Source of the DNA: Trogon surrucura
Taxonomy: Eukaryota; Chordata; Aves; Trogoniformes; Trogonidae
Reading direction: 5' to 3'
DNA length: 64,000 nt
Assembly: GCA_020746105.1 (NCBI GenBank)
Contig: CM036618.1
Location: 91,878,122-91,942,121, forward strand
Shown here: positions 38,491-51,877 of the stretch, piece by piece
Numbering within the stretch: position 1 is the first letter of the stretch
Layout of the letters: each line of letters opens with the position of its first letter
Translations under genes and position numbers: made by a program
Notes under the pieces: model-generated
Database searches by the model: none
Told to the model about the DNA's origin: nothing
The model's input: only the letters and a program-made list of their open reading frames with translations

Positions 38491-38715
38491 TCATAGAATC
38501 TTAAAATGGCCTAGGTTGGAAGGGGCCTTAGAGATCATCTAATCCAATCTCCCTGCCGTGGGCAGGGACACCTCTCAATTCGACCAGGTTTCTCAAGGCC
38601 TCATCCAACCTGGCCTTGAACATCTCCAGGGGAGGGGGCAGCCACAGCTTCTCTGGGCAATTTATTCCAGAGTCTTGCCACCCTCGTACTGAAGAATTTC
38701 TTCCTAAGGCCCAAA
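38491..38715 (-). mobile_element. CR1 LINE 3' fragment, antisense
   Basis: TCATAGAATCTTAAAATGGC is a worn antisense CR1 tail. It is followed by CTAGGTTGGAAGGGGCCTTA, the GAGATCATCTAATCCAATCT block and CCTGCCGTGGGCAGGGACAC. Then come TCCAACCTGGCCTTGAACAT and GAAGAATTTCTTCCTAAGGC. The minus strand shows KKFFSTRVARLWNKLPREAV, a relic of the terminal coding segment. It is 5'-truncated to about 225 bases. Confidence 0.93.
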
Positions 38716-39029
38716 AGTATCAAATTTTTTGTTTTCCTTTCAATCTGAGTAGCCATTTTAATCTGTGCAGTTTGTGTGCACCGAATGGGTACATGTACAT
38801 AGAGAGCTGCAGTAGGTGAGAAGGAGAAAATAGTTTTGATGGCCACCTTTTGTGTTGAAACTGGATTAAGGTAATCTGTAGAGCCTTCAATTCATCAAAT
38901 GAGAATTACGATCACGTGTTTGACTTTCAGAATAGGAAAAAGCATTTGTGCTTGCAAACACTTAAAAACTTTATTGTCTTCAGTGTCTTTTAAAATGAAA
39001 TAATAAAAACTTGTTCTTTTTCTCTCCAG

Positions 39030-39143
39030 TGCTTGCTCTCTCAGCCGAAGTTCTGGGCCGTTCAGACATCAGCCTTACTCCTTCGGACCAAGCTTGAGAA
39101 AGGAAGTACTCGCAGAATGGAACGGGCAATGAAGCAAACTCAG
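39030..39143 (+). CDS. TTC27: TTC27 internal exon (114 nt, 38 codons)
   Basis: A strong acceptor (TTTTTCTCTCCAG) and donor GTAAGA bound a 38-codon exon in phase 0 at both ends. It reads [19 protein letters not shown], then [19 protein letters not shown]. The [15 protein letters not shown] block is a signature I recognise from vertebrate TTC27. It precedes the TPR array and is predicted helical. The exon joins the preceding LLAFTS and the following ALADQFED without any frame change. An open frame extends from upstream intron into the exon and beyond the donor, but only this interval is coding. Because its length is a multiple of three, skipping would remove 38 residues without a frameshift. 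Confidence 0.96.
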
Positions 39144-41951
39144 GTAAGATTTCTGAGCTGCGTTGTTATAAATAGATGTTCCTTGTATATGAAATGGAGA
39201 CAGGCAGGAGTTCAGAGCTTGTGCAGTTGTCTTTGTGAACTGTACGGTGAGATAATTTTCTGATCTGATTAGATGCATAAACCACAAATCCTTCTGTGAC
39301 TGCCAATCCAGAGATAAAATCTTACACCTACAAGTAATAAATGGTCACTTTCTTTCAAAAACCTGACAAATTTGGCAAGATTGAAAAAAAAAAAGTCTGT
39401 TTTCTTCTAATTTCTGACTTCTGATCTGAGGAGTATTTTATGAAGATGTTCATAAATGCAAAGTTGGTACTATCATTTTTAATAGTTTTTACTCAAGTGA
39501 AACATCTTTAGAAAACTCTGGAATTTGTAAATAGTCGTTGGTATTGTGAGAACAAGAAAACACATTTGTGAATAAAGCAACACTTTGGATTTACTGTTTT
39601 GATGTGATACTTAGTGATTAGTATTTTTGTTGCGAGTTTGAAACAGTGGTGAAATAATCTTACTCCACACAAAGAGAAGATCAGTTTTCAAGTACAGAAA
39701 AATATTTTTAAATTCTGGGATGTCAGCTAATAGGATTTATTTAAACAGTGGGTTTTTTAAAGGAAAGTCTGTAGGCTGTATAAAATTTGTATAAATTTTT
39801 TTTTCCCCTTGTATTACAGAATTTTGTTAGCCTCTTGTCATCTCTTGCTATTAAGTCACACATGAACAGCAGGCATGTCTATATGTCCGTCAGGCAGCAG
39901 TCCTGCTGACTAAACCAGCCAGGAATGCATAAAACATGGTTACGGTGCTATGTAATTAAATTAAAGCTGATGTTTCATTTAAAGTCATAATTGATGCTAT
40001 GTCTTTGAAGGAGTGTGGATTGGGTGTGCTGCTGCATTTTTCTTTTAGTGAGGAGGACATAAAGTTGCTGTAGTGGAATTTCCTGGGGTCAGTAGGAGAG
40101 TGTCAAGGCAGCCAGGATTCCAAGTCTGGGAGATGTAGCATCTGACGGCGGTTGGGAAGCGCTCTCAGGATCCTTGATGCCCTAAGCCGTAAAACAGCTG
40201 GAGTGTCTCCAACATTTTTGTCTGGCTTGATTAAACCTGAGTACTGGACATTGTTATGCTGTAGTGTTTGACAGTCTCATGGTGGAAATCTTCATGAAGG
40301 AGTTAGGGTTGCAAGTACATCTGTCTGACTTCATCATGTGCTGCAACTGCAGTAATGCAAAGGATTCGTTTAGCGTGCACTGTGGCATTTCTGGAGGTGA
40401 CCTCACAGACACAGAAACTGGGGTTTTAAATGTGATCTTTAATCTTAGTATGTTTATGTTTTCTTTCATTAAGTTTTTTTAGATATTTGAATGTAATGAC
40501 ATATTTGTGTTGATTTGATATGGTATCAAGCTCAGTTTCCAAAAATAGTTAAAAATTGTTTAAGGATTGATATGTGCTAAATTAATCAAATAACTTGAAT
40601 AACTTTCCATTTAAGGTTTTCATTCCTGAGTTCCATCAGATCAGAGGTTTTTAATATCATGGTTTCAAACAGTTCTAAGAAGGGATCAGAAAATTTAGGG
40701 TGAAGAGTGTTATTTTCCTACATAACACAAGTTTTTTTGGGTATATCATCTTCATAAAGATGTCAAAGAAACAGCAAGTTCTGTAACTATCAGTAGAAAA
40801 TGGATTTCAAAACCATAGAATTTTTTCATACAAATTGTGGAGTTTTGTTTTACAATTTCAGGTTTACCAGGTCAGATTGCTGTAGAAAGATTAGGATATT
40901 GAAGATTAAGGGTGGAGGTGACTGTAAATATGATTAGATTCCAAATATTGTTTGTAATATAAAATTTTTAAAGCAATTTTTTTTTTTGGTAGAACAGCTT
41001 GAATAAGAAGTGATAAACTAAATCCTCTAAATTACTTTAGAGTTATATGAAGAGTTCATGAGCCATTATAGGCTCTTCCTTACTGATGCCGGGGACTCTC
41101 TTGTCCTCTTCTACTGTAAGTCTCCTTCTTTTCCACATTTCCACCCTTACCTGCTTCTGTGCTGGGTCTGCAGCTGATTAAGCGTCTTTTTAGATGAATA
41201 TCACCAAATGGGCATATGTTGCTTTTCAGCCCTAAAGCAAGCTAGGCTGCAATGTTGGTTTATTAAAGAAGGCATTTTTTGGCTACATTTTTTTTTTGTG
41301 TCTGGCTGTGTTTGTTTAACTTTTTTAATTATTTGAGAATAACTGCAGCTATTTTTGAAATTAGGATATATTAGTTGAATTTAGCTGCCATATTCCAAGT
41401 ATTAAATATATCCCTACTTTACATTAAACTTTTTAATGAAATTATTTTTTAAGTATTTTTAATTGCAAAGCTTCTAAAGAAATTGGAGCGAGCATTTACA
41501 AAACCTTTTTCTGATGACTTTTAAAATCTGAACTACAGATAACGTAGTCCTTGGAACAGCTTTAAAGATATCATTCTGGATACTCCGGAATTTACTTCAA
41601 CTAGCAGCTAACTTGAAGTGAGGAGGAAAGACTTTTTTCTTCACTCTTTCTGAACGCTACTGGTTGTTTCTGTCCAGTTTTTGCCTAAATGAGGTTTGGA
41701 TCCACAGAAATAAGGTTATCGATTTCTAAAGCGAGTACTTTTTTCAACCATTTTTCTAAGAAAAGGAAACATTATTTGAGAGTTAAAACAGTTATTTTAC
41801 GTTCCATTAGAATACTTAGTCATGACCAGTATAACATATATTGGGAGTCTGGATCAAGGTACTGCCAACCAAAATGTGCTTCTGGATGCAGTGTGATTTA
41901 TTTTCTTTTTTTTAAGTGTTGAGTGTTACGAGTTTTTTCCATATGGATATA

Positions 41952-42028
41952 GATGAGGGAGGGAGAGAAGTGCTAGAGTGAAAAGAAAGGGAAGAGGGAA
42001 GGGAGAAAACAGGAGGGAAAAGGGATAG
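41952..42028. repeat. Purine-rich (GA) tract
   Basis: About 75 bases are almost all A and G on the + strand. They include an uninterrupted 30-base purine run (41980..42009) and a further purine stretch broken by single pyrimidines to 42025. Such tracts can form triplex DNA, but nothing here shows that it matters for the gene. Confidence 0.75.
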
Positions 42029-42423
42029 GCTGTGATAAACAGCTCTCCACATAACCAGAAACTTGCCATTTCTACATGAGTTTTGGGATCTTCACTTACC
42101 TTGTATTGTAAGAAAGTAATTCAGAAACTATTAAGAGTGGAAAATGGGTTGGAAAAAGCTGTGAAACCACAAATTACTACTGAAAGTGCAGCCAGAGCTC
42201 AAGTATTCGGATGAGGAAGAAAAAAAAAGGAGTTTTGAGTGGTCTAGGAGCTATGAAAAAAGACAAAAGAGAGGGGTGATTTAAAAAAAAAACCCAACCA
42301 ACAAATCAGGTTAAAGCACATAAAACATACCATCCCACTGTAGTTTCTTGTTATATGAAACAACGTTCTCTTCCATTTCAGTGGATTTTTAATTGTTTTT
42401 AAGAACAAAGCAAAATGAATTGA

Positions 42424-42790
42424 AAGGCCGCGCTCTGTACAAAGGCCGGTGGGGTAGAAGTGAGAGCATCGCTACTGCTGGATTACACCGGCAGCGAGAA
42501 AAGGTGAAGCTGCCGTGTGGCTGCTACAGCAGGAGCCTGCTCGGGCTTCTCCTGCAGTGACTTGTTCCAGCTGCTTCCTGCAGCTTGATCGGGGTGGTCA
42601 CCCTGGCTGCATCTGCGCTTGCGGCTTTTATCGGTCTGTTCTGATTGTGTTTTCTGCTGCGCGCTGCACCTGGTGTTCGCATTGCCCGTAAGCGAATCGC
42701 TTGGTTTTCCTAACCCAGAGTACAACATCTGTGGTGTTTCATACGGTTCTCTCTTCCTCGGTTTTCTTGGCAGCAAAGGAATTCGCCTGT
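42424..42790. other. CpG-rich patch inside the 20 kb intron
   Basis: I count roughly 20 or more CpG dinucleotides in about 370 bases (GGCCGCGCTC, ACACCGGCAGCGAG, GCGCGCTGC, AGCGAATCGCTT and others), while the surrounding intron has very few. GC content is also higher. Both strands carry modest open frames here, as expected for GC-richer sequence. No exon, tRNA or repeat family was recognised. It could be a small CpG island, an enhancer, or an undated GC-rich insertion. Confidence 0.5.
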
Positions 42791-45337
42791 TAGGGGGAGA
42801 GAAATGTGTCTTAAAAGAGTGTTTTTAATAAGACTTTAGGAGAGCTGGGAGCAGACTGGCAATATTATAGGCTAATCATTGTGTCCAAGATTGAAAAGGC
42901 ACATGAGATCTTGTTTTATACCCTTAGTCATACACAGATGTATGTGGTTGGGAATTCTGTGACAACTGCCCTGTAATTTTCACTTAAATAGTACTTCAGA
43001 GTGTCATTTTCTCCAACAACTAATGTTTTTCAGTGTGTATGAAAAAGGGAAATAATGTTTTAGGGGGTTTCTTGTTTAATTTGTTCTTACTATGGAACTG
43101 TGCTAGCTGGTGTTCAACTCTTCCAAATCTGGAAAGAGTTTATGTACACCTATAAAAAGAAAATGCTAGTATAGATCTAATCGAACTGGTGTCATCAGCT
43201 TTATGAGCCTGAGTGCAACTTTGCTGTTTCTTTGTTTTCACATTGATGGTCTTTAAATGGTTATGCAAGAAAATTATGTCATTTATCATAGAAACATACC
43301 CTTTTTATTTTCAAAATCACCTCCTTGCCAACTTGCTCCCTGTGCTTTTCTTTATTTGGCAATTGTTCTACATTGGACAGCTTCAACATTTAAGGGACGA
43401 GTTTCTAAAGGGCAGGGGAGCAGTCTTCCTCCTGCTAGGCTGATCTAGAAAGGCTAACAGATTTTCCCACTTCTTTTGCTTCTCAGCTCATGTATCTTTT
43501 TGATCAGACCTCTCAAGATCATGTTTGGAGCAATATAAAGACTTTTTGCATGACCAAGGGAATGACAGCCCTTATCTGTTTTAGATCACTGTACAAGGAG
43601 TTCTTATTCCTGTTCTTTAACCCCCTCTTGTACTCTAGGAGTACATGAAATAAAATTTTAATAGTTGCTTTTAGTTGTGTATGAGATCTGAGGGGGGAGG
43701 AAGGAGGAGAAAAATTAATCGCTAAAAAACCTGTTTCACATGAAGTTGAAAGCTTTAACGGGAGGTTACTGGGGTCCGTGAGATGCACTGGTGAACTGTC
43801 AGAGATTTAACTCCCTTCAGGAGGGTGATAAGTGGAAGACAGACATCTTCTGTCCTGCATTGATATCACAATAGCTCTCAACTATAATGAGCTGTAATTA
43901 TTATTAGAACACATGTTCCAAGAAGAGTTTAAAAAGAGGAGAAAAGCCAAGTGTCTTATAAAACCTTTCCTTAATGGATTCAACGCAAGATCACAAGGTC
44001 TCCAGAACCCTAGAAATAAACCTTCTTACTTGAGAAAGCAATCACAAGAGAGAGTGACCTCTTGGGGATTATGATTTTAGTCTCAAGACACACATTTCCA
44101 GGATGTATTTCATTTCATTTAAGCAGATGACAGATTTGACAGAAGAAGTTACATGACACGGGTGATTCCGGGGATACGCTGGACTCATTAGCACACTTCA
44201 AAACAATTAATGTGGTGGTGCTTGTCTCCCTCTGTTTTTCTTCCATTATGCAATTCCAGCTTTTGTTTGAAAACAAAGAAAAAAGATCAATAGTCAGAGA
44301 TTTAGTCTGCCAAGAGTTGTTAAGGAATAACTGAAGTGGTTTTGTACTACTGGCAAAAAAGAGAGTATTGAATAGTGTAATTTTCCAGGTAATGATTTCT
44401 GCCTAGAAATTTTCTCCTGCACTGTTATATTTGCCAGTTTGGATCAGTACTATTACCTAGTGTGGGGGAAAGAATGAAACCATTCTTTCTGTGCTAGTTT
44501 CTTCATATTTTCTCAGCTAGTACTTTTAAAGTACAAAACTTTTTTCTCATTGAGAATTATGCTCAATACCCAAGTGTTCTGCTTCTAGTGTCAATATACA
44601 GTGTAAAAGCAGCCAAAATGCTGTTTCCCTTTTTTTTTTCAAATCTTCCCTGTCGAATCTTAGCTCTGAAGACATTTAGATTTCTCCCTTTAGAGTCTCT
44701 TCTCTAAGTGTTCTGACAGTTTGAATGATGGTATTAGGAGTCATAATGTCAGACGGGAGAATCCTTAAGCTATATTGAACAGTAATATTACACTTTTTTA
44801 TTAACAAAGTAATGACAGCAGATTGCAAAGAAAAATATTAGTATCAACAGATTCCAGGACACAATATTCACATCTTACCACCTCCTCTTTGCCCTGGAAG
44901 ACATAAGCATTTATAAGCTCAACTTCAATGAATTAAACAAAATAATTAAGTTCCACATGCAATCAGACAAAATGCAAGGCAGGGAGAACACACTATTCCC
45001 ACCTATTGTTAAATTGAATAGATGAAGATTTACAGCTATTGCTAAATTTTAGTATCTTGATCTTCACAGCTATATGTCATAATACTGCAAATCTGGAGAC
45101 AAGTATCCTGCGCCTTGCTCACAAACCATGTTCCAAAATGGTCTGGTACTGGTAGACACATTTTCTTGAGTTGCGTTGGCCAACACATATGCCAGGTACC
45201 ACAAACCAGACTCCCATATCTTTTAAGGCAGTTGTCTGTTCCCCCTGGGTAGTAATTAAATTCTAACTTTCTAACTTAACAGTGATAGCTTTTCTTTATT
45301 TCTTCCTCCATCCTTGTCCTTACATCCCCCTTTAGTG

Positions 45338-45366
45338 AAAAAAAAAAAAAAAAAGAAAAAAAGAAA
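45338..45366. repeat. A-rich run (A17GA7GA3-type)
   Basis: Seventeen A residues are followed by further A with G interruptions. I looked for an AATAAA signal just upstream that would mark a retrocopy tail and found none, so it is recorded only as low complexity. Confidence 0.85.
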
Positions 45367-48300
45367 GCAAAGCTCCTGCAAGAAGTCTTTGGATCTGTTT
45401 TTCAACATTGATTGCAGTTGGTCCTTCGTCCAGAGCAAGCTGATTTGGGAACTGTAACCACAACAGCTTGGACCTTAATGCAGGCTCACTGTCTCAAAGT
45501 GTATACAGTTCCTCTGCAGGTTTTGCACTCTGTGCAAAGTGTTTTATAGCTACTGTTCACCACCAGCAGCATCCAAGCTAGCTGACGAGCTGCTAATGGG
45601 GGACTTGCATCTATACAAGGTGCAGCTGTCCTCCGTGGGTGAGTCTCCACCCTTATAATTGCATGAGGCACACACCTACTGGTTTAGGGCAGATGGATGT
45701 GGCTGTATTGAGCTGTGACAGAATATGTCATCTGATAGGAAAGGGGGAGCCTTCAATGCAGGTCCCTTTAGCAGGGGGACTACAACTGCCTCTCCTGTTC
45801 CTGACTCATACAAAGATGCAGATTAAAGGTAAGGTCGGCTGATTATATTCGGCATTTGAGACTGCAGACTGAGAGAGAGAGACTATGAAACTGCAAGCAT
45901 ACCAAAAAGGGGGCCAGATACATGTATGGAAATGGGGGTGTTCCTATCCCAAATGCCAAATGATCTAGTCTGTATCTGGACTAATTTTAAATGTAGCGCT
46001 GTCATGGTGAATTGATGGATGATATCAGTATTCTTGCTTTTGCAAAATACAGCGAGTGGTCTGGTTCTAAATCCATCCTTCATAAATAAGCTTGTAAATC
46101 TAGCTTCTTCTAGAGACATTATGGGAAGCTTTGCTTGCAATTTTTGCTACATTATAAAAACAAATAACATAACAGGTAAAACAAATTTTTCTTTGAAAGC
46201 AAAAACATTCAAGAAGGTACACTTGCTTGATAAGGATAATGTAATAGCTATAAAATTATGTGTCATTTAAGTAACATTAGAATAAGTGAGGAAGACATGG
46301 AATAAAGATAAAAAAATATACCTAGTACTTTCTGAAGATGTAAGTGGATTTGTCTGAGGCTCAAGTCATTAATAAGTTTTAATACAGAGACTCATATCGC
46401 TGGCACTCAGTAACTTTAGGCTTGTCATTTTGAAAAACAGTAACGTTGTTGTGGTGTTAGAGGCCTCATTTGTTTTGCCGTGCTCCTTTAGGCAGGAGTG
46501 TTTGACTACAGCAAAACATTCCAAATGGCGGTAGTACAGAAAATGCTCTAAATTGCCTGGTGCACTGCTTGGCTCTCAGTTTCAAATGAAGAGGAAATAT
46601 TATGACAGACACTCATGAATCCAGTTATCTGCTACTCATGACCTTGACCTCTTTTGTGCTAATTTTGATATCTGGCCTGTGTCATTTGGGATTGTTGGAC
46701 TCATTTCCTCTTGTGTGCTTTCCTCTCCCACCCAGTTGCAAAGCCCTATTATAAAAAAAAATTGGGGCTTTTTTTAGTAAAATGACACTGACATTTTTTT
46801 TTTAATTGACTAGTATTGTTTTCAAAATTAAACACACATTTGCAGGGCCTGGTACAACAAAAACACATTAAGAATCTGCTACATGACTCATTTTAGAAAA
46901 AATACAGTCATGGAGAGTTCTAGGACCCTAATCAATGACTTCTGCCCCAGCATACTTCCCCTTACACCTGTCACCATCTTCCTGCATCTTAAGAGTTCAC
47001 CTGGAGTTACACAAAAAACTAAGTTTTCATCTACTTCAAGTTCTTTTGCATTTTGGCCTTCTCTCTTTCCTGACATCAAAGTGGTTGTATAGGTGAAACT
47101 AGTACTTCAGATGCAATTTTGGAATTTGAAGTTATTTCAATGTCAATAACTATGGATGATGATCTTGCTTAAAGATGTAGGTGATACTTAACGAATAAGT
47201 TTCAAGTGAAGAATTAATTTGTTTGCCTGAGGACAAGGTATTAATGGAATGGGGAAGAAAGAATTACCAGAATATCACAGAGAGAAAGGTCTGGGAAATG
47301 TTGTATAAACACTAGCTTTCCAGTTTTCCACCAAGTAATGTAGAAATAAGTAACAGCTTTAGCTGGTACACCAGAGAAATAGGCTGAAAAACCTCATAGA
47401 CAAAGGCCTGTTAAAGGTAAGCAGTAAAAGAAGTATAGTTTTTTCTAAATGCACACCTTCTGAAATGAGGTTTACAAGAAATAAATCTGGTTTTAATAGA
47501 ATGTTGAGGGTAGGGTAATTGTTTATAATAAGTAATTTAGCTGAATTGTTTATTGCTGAATACTTAACATTTTAATATCTTTTTACCTTCAATATCCATT
47601 ATTGTTGAGGTTTGAAAGTCCAAGTGATAACACAGTTATGACATAAGCTAGTGTACAAATAGAAATTATACATCCAGTTAATGTTTAGATATTTTATTAC
47701 AAAATTTATAAAACCTTCACTTATAATCAGCGATGTAACTTAATATAGGAGCAGGACATGTTTTGATGCTGAGGTTTAGCTTTCATAGCTCAATACCTAG
47801 TTTATTCAGAGTTGAGAAACTACTTGGGACTGATAAGACAAGAAGGCATATTTTTTCTTGTTTGGTCTTTAAAACTAGGCCTGAAACACTGAGATCTAGT
47901 AATTTTTTTTTATGTTTCATTGCACTCCCATTTCCAACTAGAAAAGTCTTAAAACAATGACAGTTTAACATCTTTATTTAGGACATGAGAAATGCCATTC
48001 ATCATTCTCTATCATTTAAACTTAAAAAAACCCATGAATGTTATACTAAAGATAGAAGTAAGGCTGTGTAAAATTGAAGGACAATCTGATTCTCATTGCT
48101 GCTGAAAATTAATCTTTTCTTTTTAAAGGTAAAGAACAGAAGTCACAAATGAAAAAAAAAACCAACAAAAACATGTAGACAAGTAAAAACCACCCCACCA
48201 AAATGATTTGCTGACTGAAATAAATATTGAAGTTTATTAATTCAAAGTGTATAGATTTATATTGGTTCTCTTTGGCTCAAATGTGCTTTTTTATCTTCAA

Positions 48301-50546
48301 TGACACAAATCCGTATGCGTATTTTGGTTGCTTAGGGCAGTAGTCTATTAAAAATATGGAAACTATTTGCTCCATAAAATGGCTTTTTAAGACCTAAATT
48401 AAGAAAACAATGAAATTTGTATTCCTTTCAGATTTTAATAGTTTTCAAAAACAATAAAAATATATGCCGAGTAAGTCAAAATAACGTGATGATAGTTTTG
48501 CAGTTGTAATTTGGTAGCGGTGGTCAGTTTATTACAGGTAAAAAGTTAAATCAGTTGTACAAAACAAAGCAGTTCTCTTTATCCTCCTTTATTCTCTGAG
48601 ACATACACCTTCAGTGTTGCCCTGCAAAGCCTGCCACATGAAAGAGTTTTTCGGCATAACAAGAAAGCACGAAGCTCCTGGGTTATTATAGTTAAATAAG
48701 TTCCAGGGCCAGGGTGAGATGTCCCTCGAAAGGGAGAGGAGGAATTCAGTCTTGAAAGACTAGTTTGTAGTCACACGTGTGGTAGAGAGCGCCTCCCTAT
48801 TTACTGAAATGAAGCTTAGATGTACAAAAATAATTGCTGGGGAATAGTACAATAACAATGAGACAAATGTTGTTGATAGAAGTGTTTGTGTCTGTATTTT
48901 TTAATATTTTGAAAGTGATCCAGCATTGTTATGAAAAAATTTGTCCATTAGAAGATATTTTAACCATTGCAGGAAATGGGAGGCTAGAGACTGGGTTTAG
49001 TTTTGGAAGTATTTAAAGTGCAAGAGTATGGAAATAGTGGTGAGTTGGAATAGGCAGTAAGTTAAAGCCAACTTAGAAAATCCCAGTAATTAGTGCTCCT
49101 TGCTTTTTTCCTTATATACTCACTCAATAAAGAAAGAATAAGCTGTCAGTAAGGCTTTTCTTTTGTCCCAGTACAAAAAAAATATTAAACTTCCTCAGGT
49201 CATCATACAAGCTGTGATTTTTAGGAGAAGCCAATGCATTTATTCTTAAAGGAGACTTTCAGTGGGAAATCTGATAAAAGCTGAGAAGGATTACTCCCAA
49301 ATTTTAAAGGTGGGCCAAGAAAGTGATTGTACAGCAAAATCAGAGTAGAATCTGAGCATATTACATTGGAAGCATTTTACTTTTATTGTGTAGGTCAGCA
49401 TCGAGGATATTCAAGGAGAATGCTTTAGACAGTTTGTTTCTTGAATACCAGTTAGAAGTAAGATTTCAGCAGATTAGTTTCTGCAACAAAACTGATGAAG
49501 TATAAGCCACGAAGATTTGTAATAATTGACCCAGAGAGTATGGATTCACGTAAAGTGGAGTGATTTGTAAAAAAAGGTCATTAAACTGGTGACGGGTCTT
49601 AGTGAGATAAATTTAGAAATAGTGAAGGAAAATAGGACTTGTGAAAAAGATAAAAAGAATTGACTATTGTGTAATTAATCAGGGAAAATGATTGTATCAT
49701 TTACAAAACCAGGAACTAATTCGAAAAATGAAAATGTTTATGCTTTGAAATTAGTTTGTGATTATGATGCTATAGTAGGGAGTGAGAACTGCTTTTTGTG
49801 ATAGAGTTTTCTCCATTTTCATCATGCCAAGGGCCTAGATTTCCCATAAGTTACGGAAAGAGTTGCATTATTAAAAAGATTACTTAATACAGTAACTGTA
49901 CATAGTTTCTAAATTTTCGGAGGTAGGAAATTTGAGGAATCTAATATATCAAGAATCCATTAATTAGGAACTATTATACTGGACACAAGTTTTCCAATAG
50001 TGTGGACTGGATGTAGCCTCTAGTCAGAGAACTGTTCGCTGGCCTAACTCAACGCATTTAGCTGCTGTTCCAGTTGTAGTTATAAACTGAGGAATATTTT
50101 TGGCTTCTCAACTTTCCAAACTGATTTAAGGACCAATTCAAATAATCATTTGGATGGGTGTATGGAGAGTTCTATGATGATATGATATTGGCTCTATTCA
50201 GTATTTCCATTTGCTTTTGCAGTTACCAAGTTTCTTCAGTGCTGCTGTGTGAGCATTGTAAGTTATAGCACTGTCATTTTTTGATAAGACTTAGGCATTT
50301 TGACAGATCTGGAGATGTTTTTGTAAGCAATATGACCTGCCATGGCTGAAGTGTATTTTAAATGTCCTAAGTCATAAATGTTTTTGTTTGTAGCTGTTAT
50401 GCACATTGCTGTGCCATACCTGCCCATTTTTCCAGATGCAGATCTGTGCAAACATTGAAGTTGCCTAGAAATAGAAACATGCGGTAAATGATTATACCAC
50501 AGAGCTCTTTGTCTCCCGCTTTATTCCATTTTCCTCTGCCTAAAAT

Positions 50547-51017
50547 GTGTACAAACAAAGATCATTAATAATGTTGCAAGTTCAGACACTTCTAAGTTAT
50601 AAAACGCCCAATTATAGTGAAATCTTAAACTATTTCAGGAGCTCTCAAGCTGCACCTTGCCAGGACAGTTCCTCTTGTCTGAAAAATGCCTTCTTCCCTC
50701 TCGTTCTCCATGAAAGATGCAGACTGTGGGTTGGACAGCAGATACCTGGGCTCATGTTCTTCTCTCTCCTGGACAAAATGGTAGCAGGAAGTAGGTGGTG
50801 GCAGCTGCTGGTGGAGGAGTTAATTGGTCCTTCAGTCCCCCGGAGTACCTCTAGTAAAAGGGGGCAACTGAAAGCCAAGTTCATCTGTTTCTCTGGCAGG
50901 GTGTGCTCTTTCCTCTTGAAGATCTTCAACAAAATTGCCTTTGGTGCAAGACTGGTACCATTAAAACTTGCAGCCGATTGTCCCCCTTTAAGTAATTGCA
51001 GGCTATTAAGGAGTTAA
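50547..51017 (+). other. Unassigned open frame, 156 codons
   Basis: The frame opens at GTG, with an ATG at residue 9 (50571). It crosses a GC-richer segment in which the minus strand is also open (50645..50932). Readable stretches include MVAGSRWWQLLVEELIGPSV and AGRVCSF-like sequence with no family I know. No splice or retrocopy signature adjoins it. Openness on both strands over the same GC-richer segment points to composition rather than coding. Confidence 0.12.
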
Positions 51018-51336
51018 AGGGTGTATGTGTTACACTGACTGTCCTGTTGTTTCTACAGCCCAGGGTTTTGTTGGGCTAGTTTGTCAGTATTCTGTGCCCA
51101 TGGTTAGCTATAGTTGCTCTTCTATGAAGCAGCAGCAGATCTGTTGTCCAGTCTCTGCCCCTCTGCACCCCTCACCAGTTTGGTGCAAGAGACCAGCATA
51201 GCCAATAAAACTCTGTCTAGCTGAATGAAAATTATGTTTTGATTTTTCTTCACTGGTTGTGTACCAGGCAAGCTGTGCCCAGGACTCGTAAATGATGGTG
51301 AAAAGGGTTGTGGTTTTGTGAGTTTGTGAGTTCCTC

Positions 51337-51358
51337 TTTTTTTTTTTTTTTTTTTTTT
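51337..51358. repeat. T22 homopolymer
   Basis: Twenty-two consecutive T residues. The right flank lacks TTTATT, so there is no sign of a minus-strand retrocopy tail. Confidence 0.9.
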
Positions 51359-51877
51359 GATACAGAAGAACTGAGGCTTCAGGGAAGCTTGATATGCTTC
51401 TATCTGAATATGTCATAAAATCAGGCATGGAATTTTTAATGCGTTCTGAGCATTTTCATTTTTACTGGAAATCGAACTGGTTTCAAACCAATTATTGCTG
51501 AAGATGGTTATTTTCCTCTTTGGTGGGCAGATCAGTCAGTAACAGAGAATGGTGTAGGGGATTTGTTTGGTTTTCCCTGATGTACAGAGAACTTTCCAGG
51601 AACATACGAAGAGCTGGATTGGATGTGTTTCAAGAAAATACATATATTGAAAACAGACGACTTTAATCATGACTTCCATTCTTTGGGATAGCTAACGCTT
51701 AAACACTTTGCCTGTGTGTCATATTTCTAATGTGCTTACCATCATATACTCTATGGTTGCCGGGTCAGGCTCAGCTACTGGAAGAATGTGTATTTCCTGC
51801 CAACTAATTTTTCAACAGAAACTACTGGGTATCAGTCAAGATTTCACTGTATAGGGAAGCTATTCTTAGGAAAAAGA

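Noticed and set aside
45250-45366. A-rich run as a retrocopy poly(A) tail
   Set aside because: No AATAAA within the preceding 60 bases and no recognisable coding sequence upstream.
51337-51500. T22 run as the tail of a minus-strand processed pseudogene
   Set aside because: No complement of AATAAA follows the run, and no coding similarity was seen to its right.
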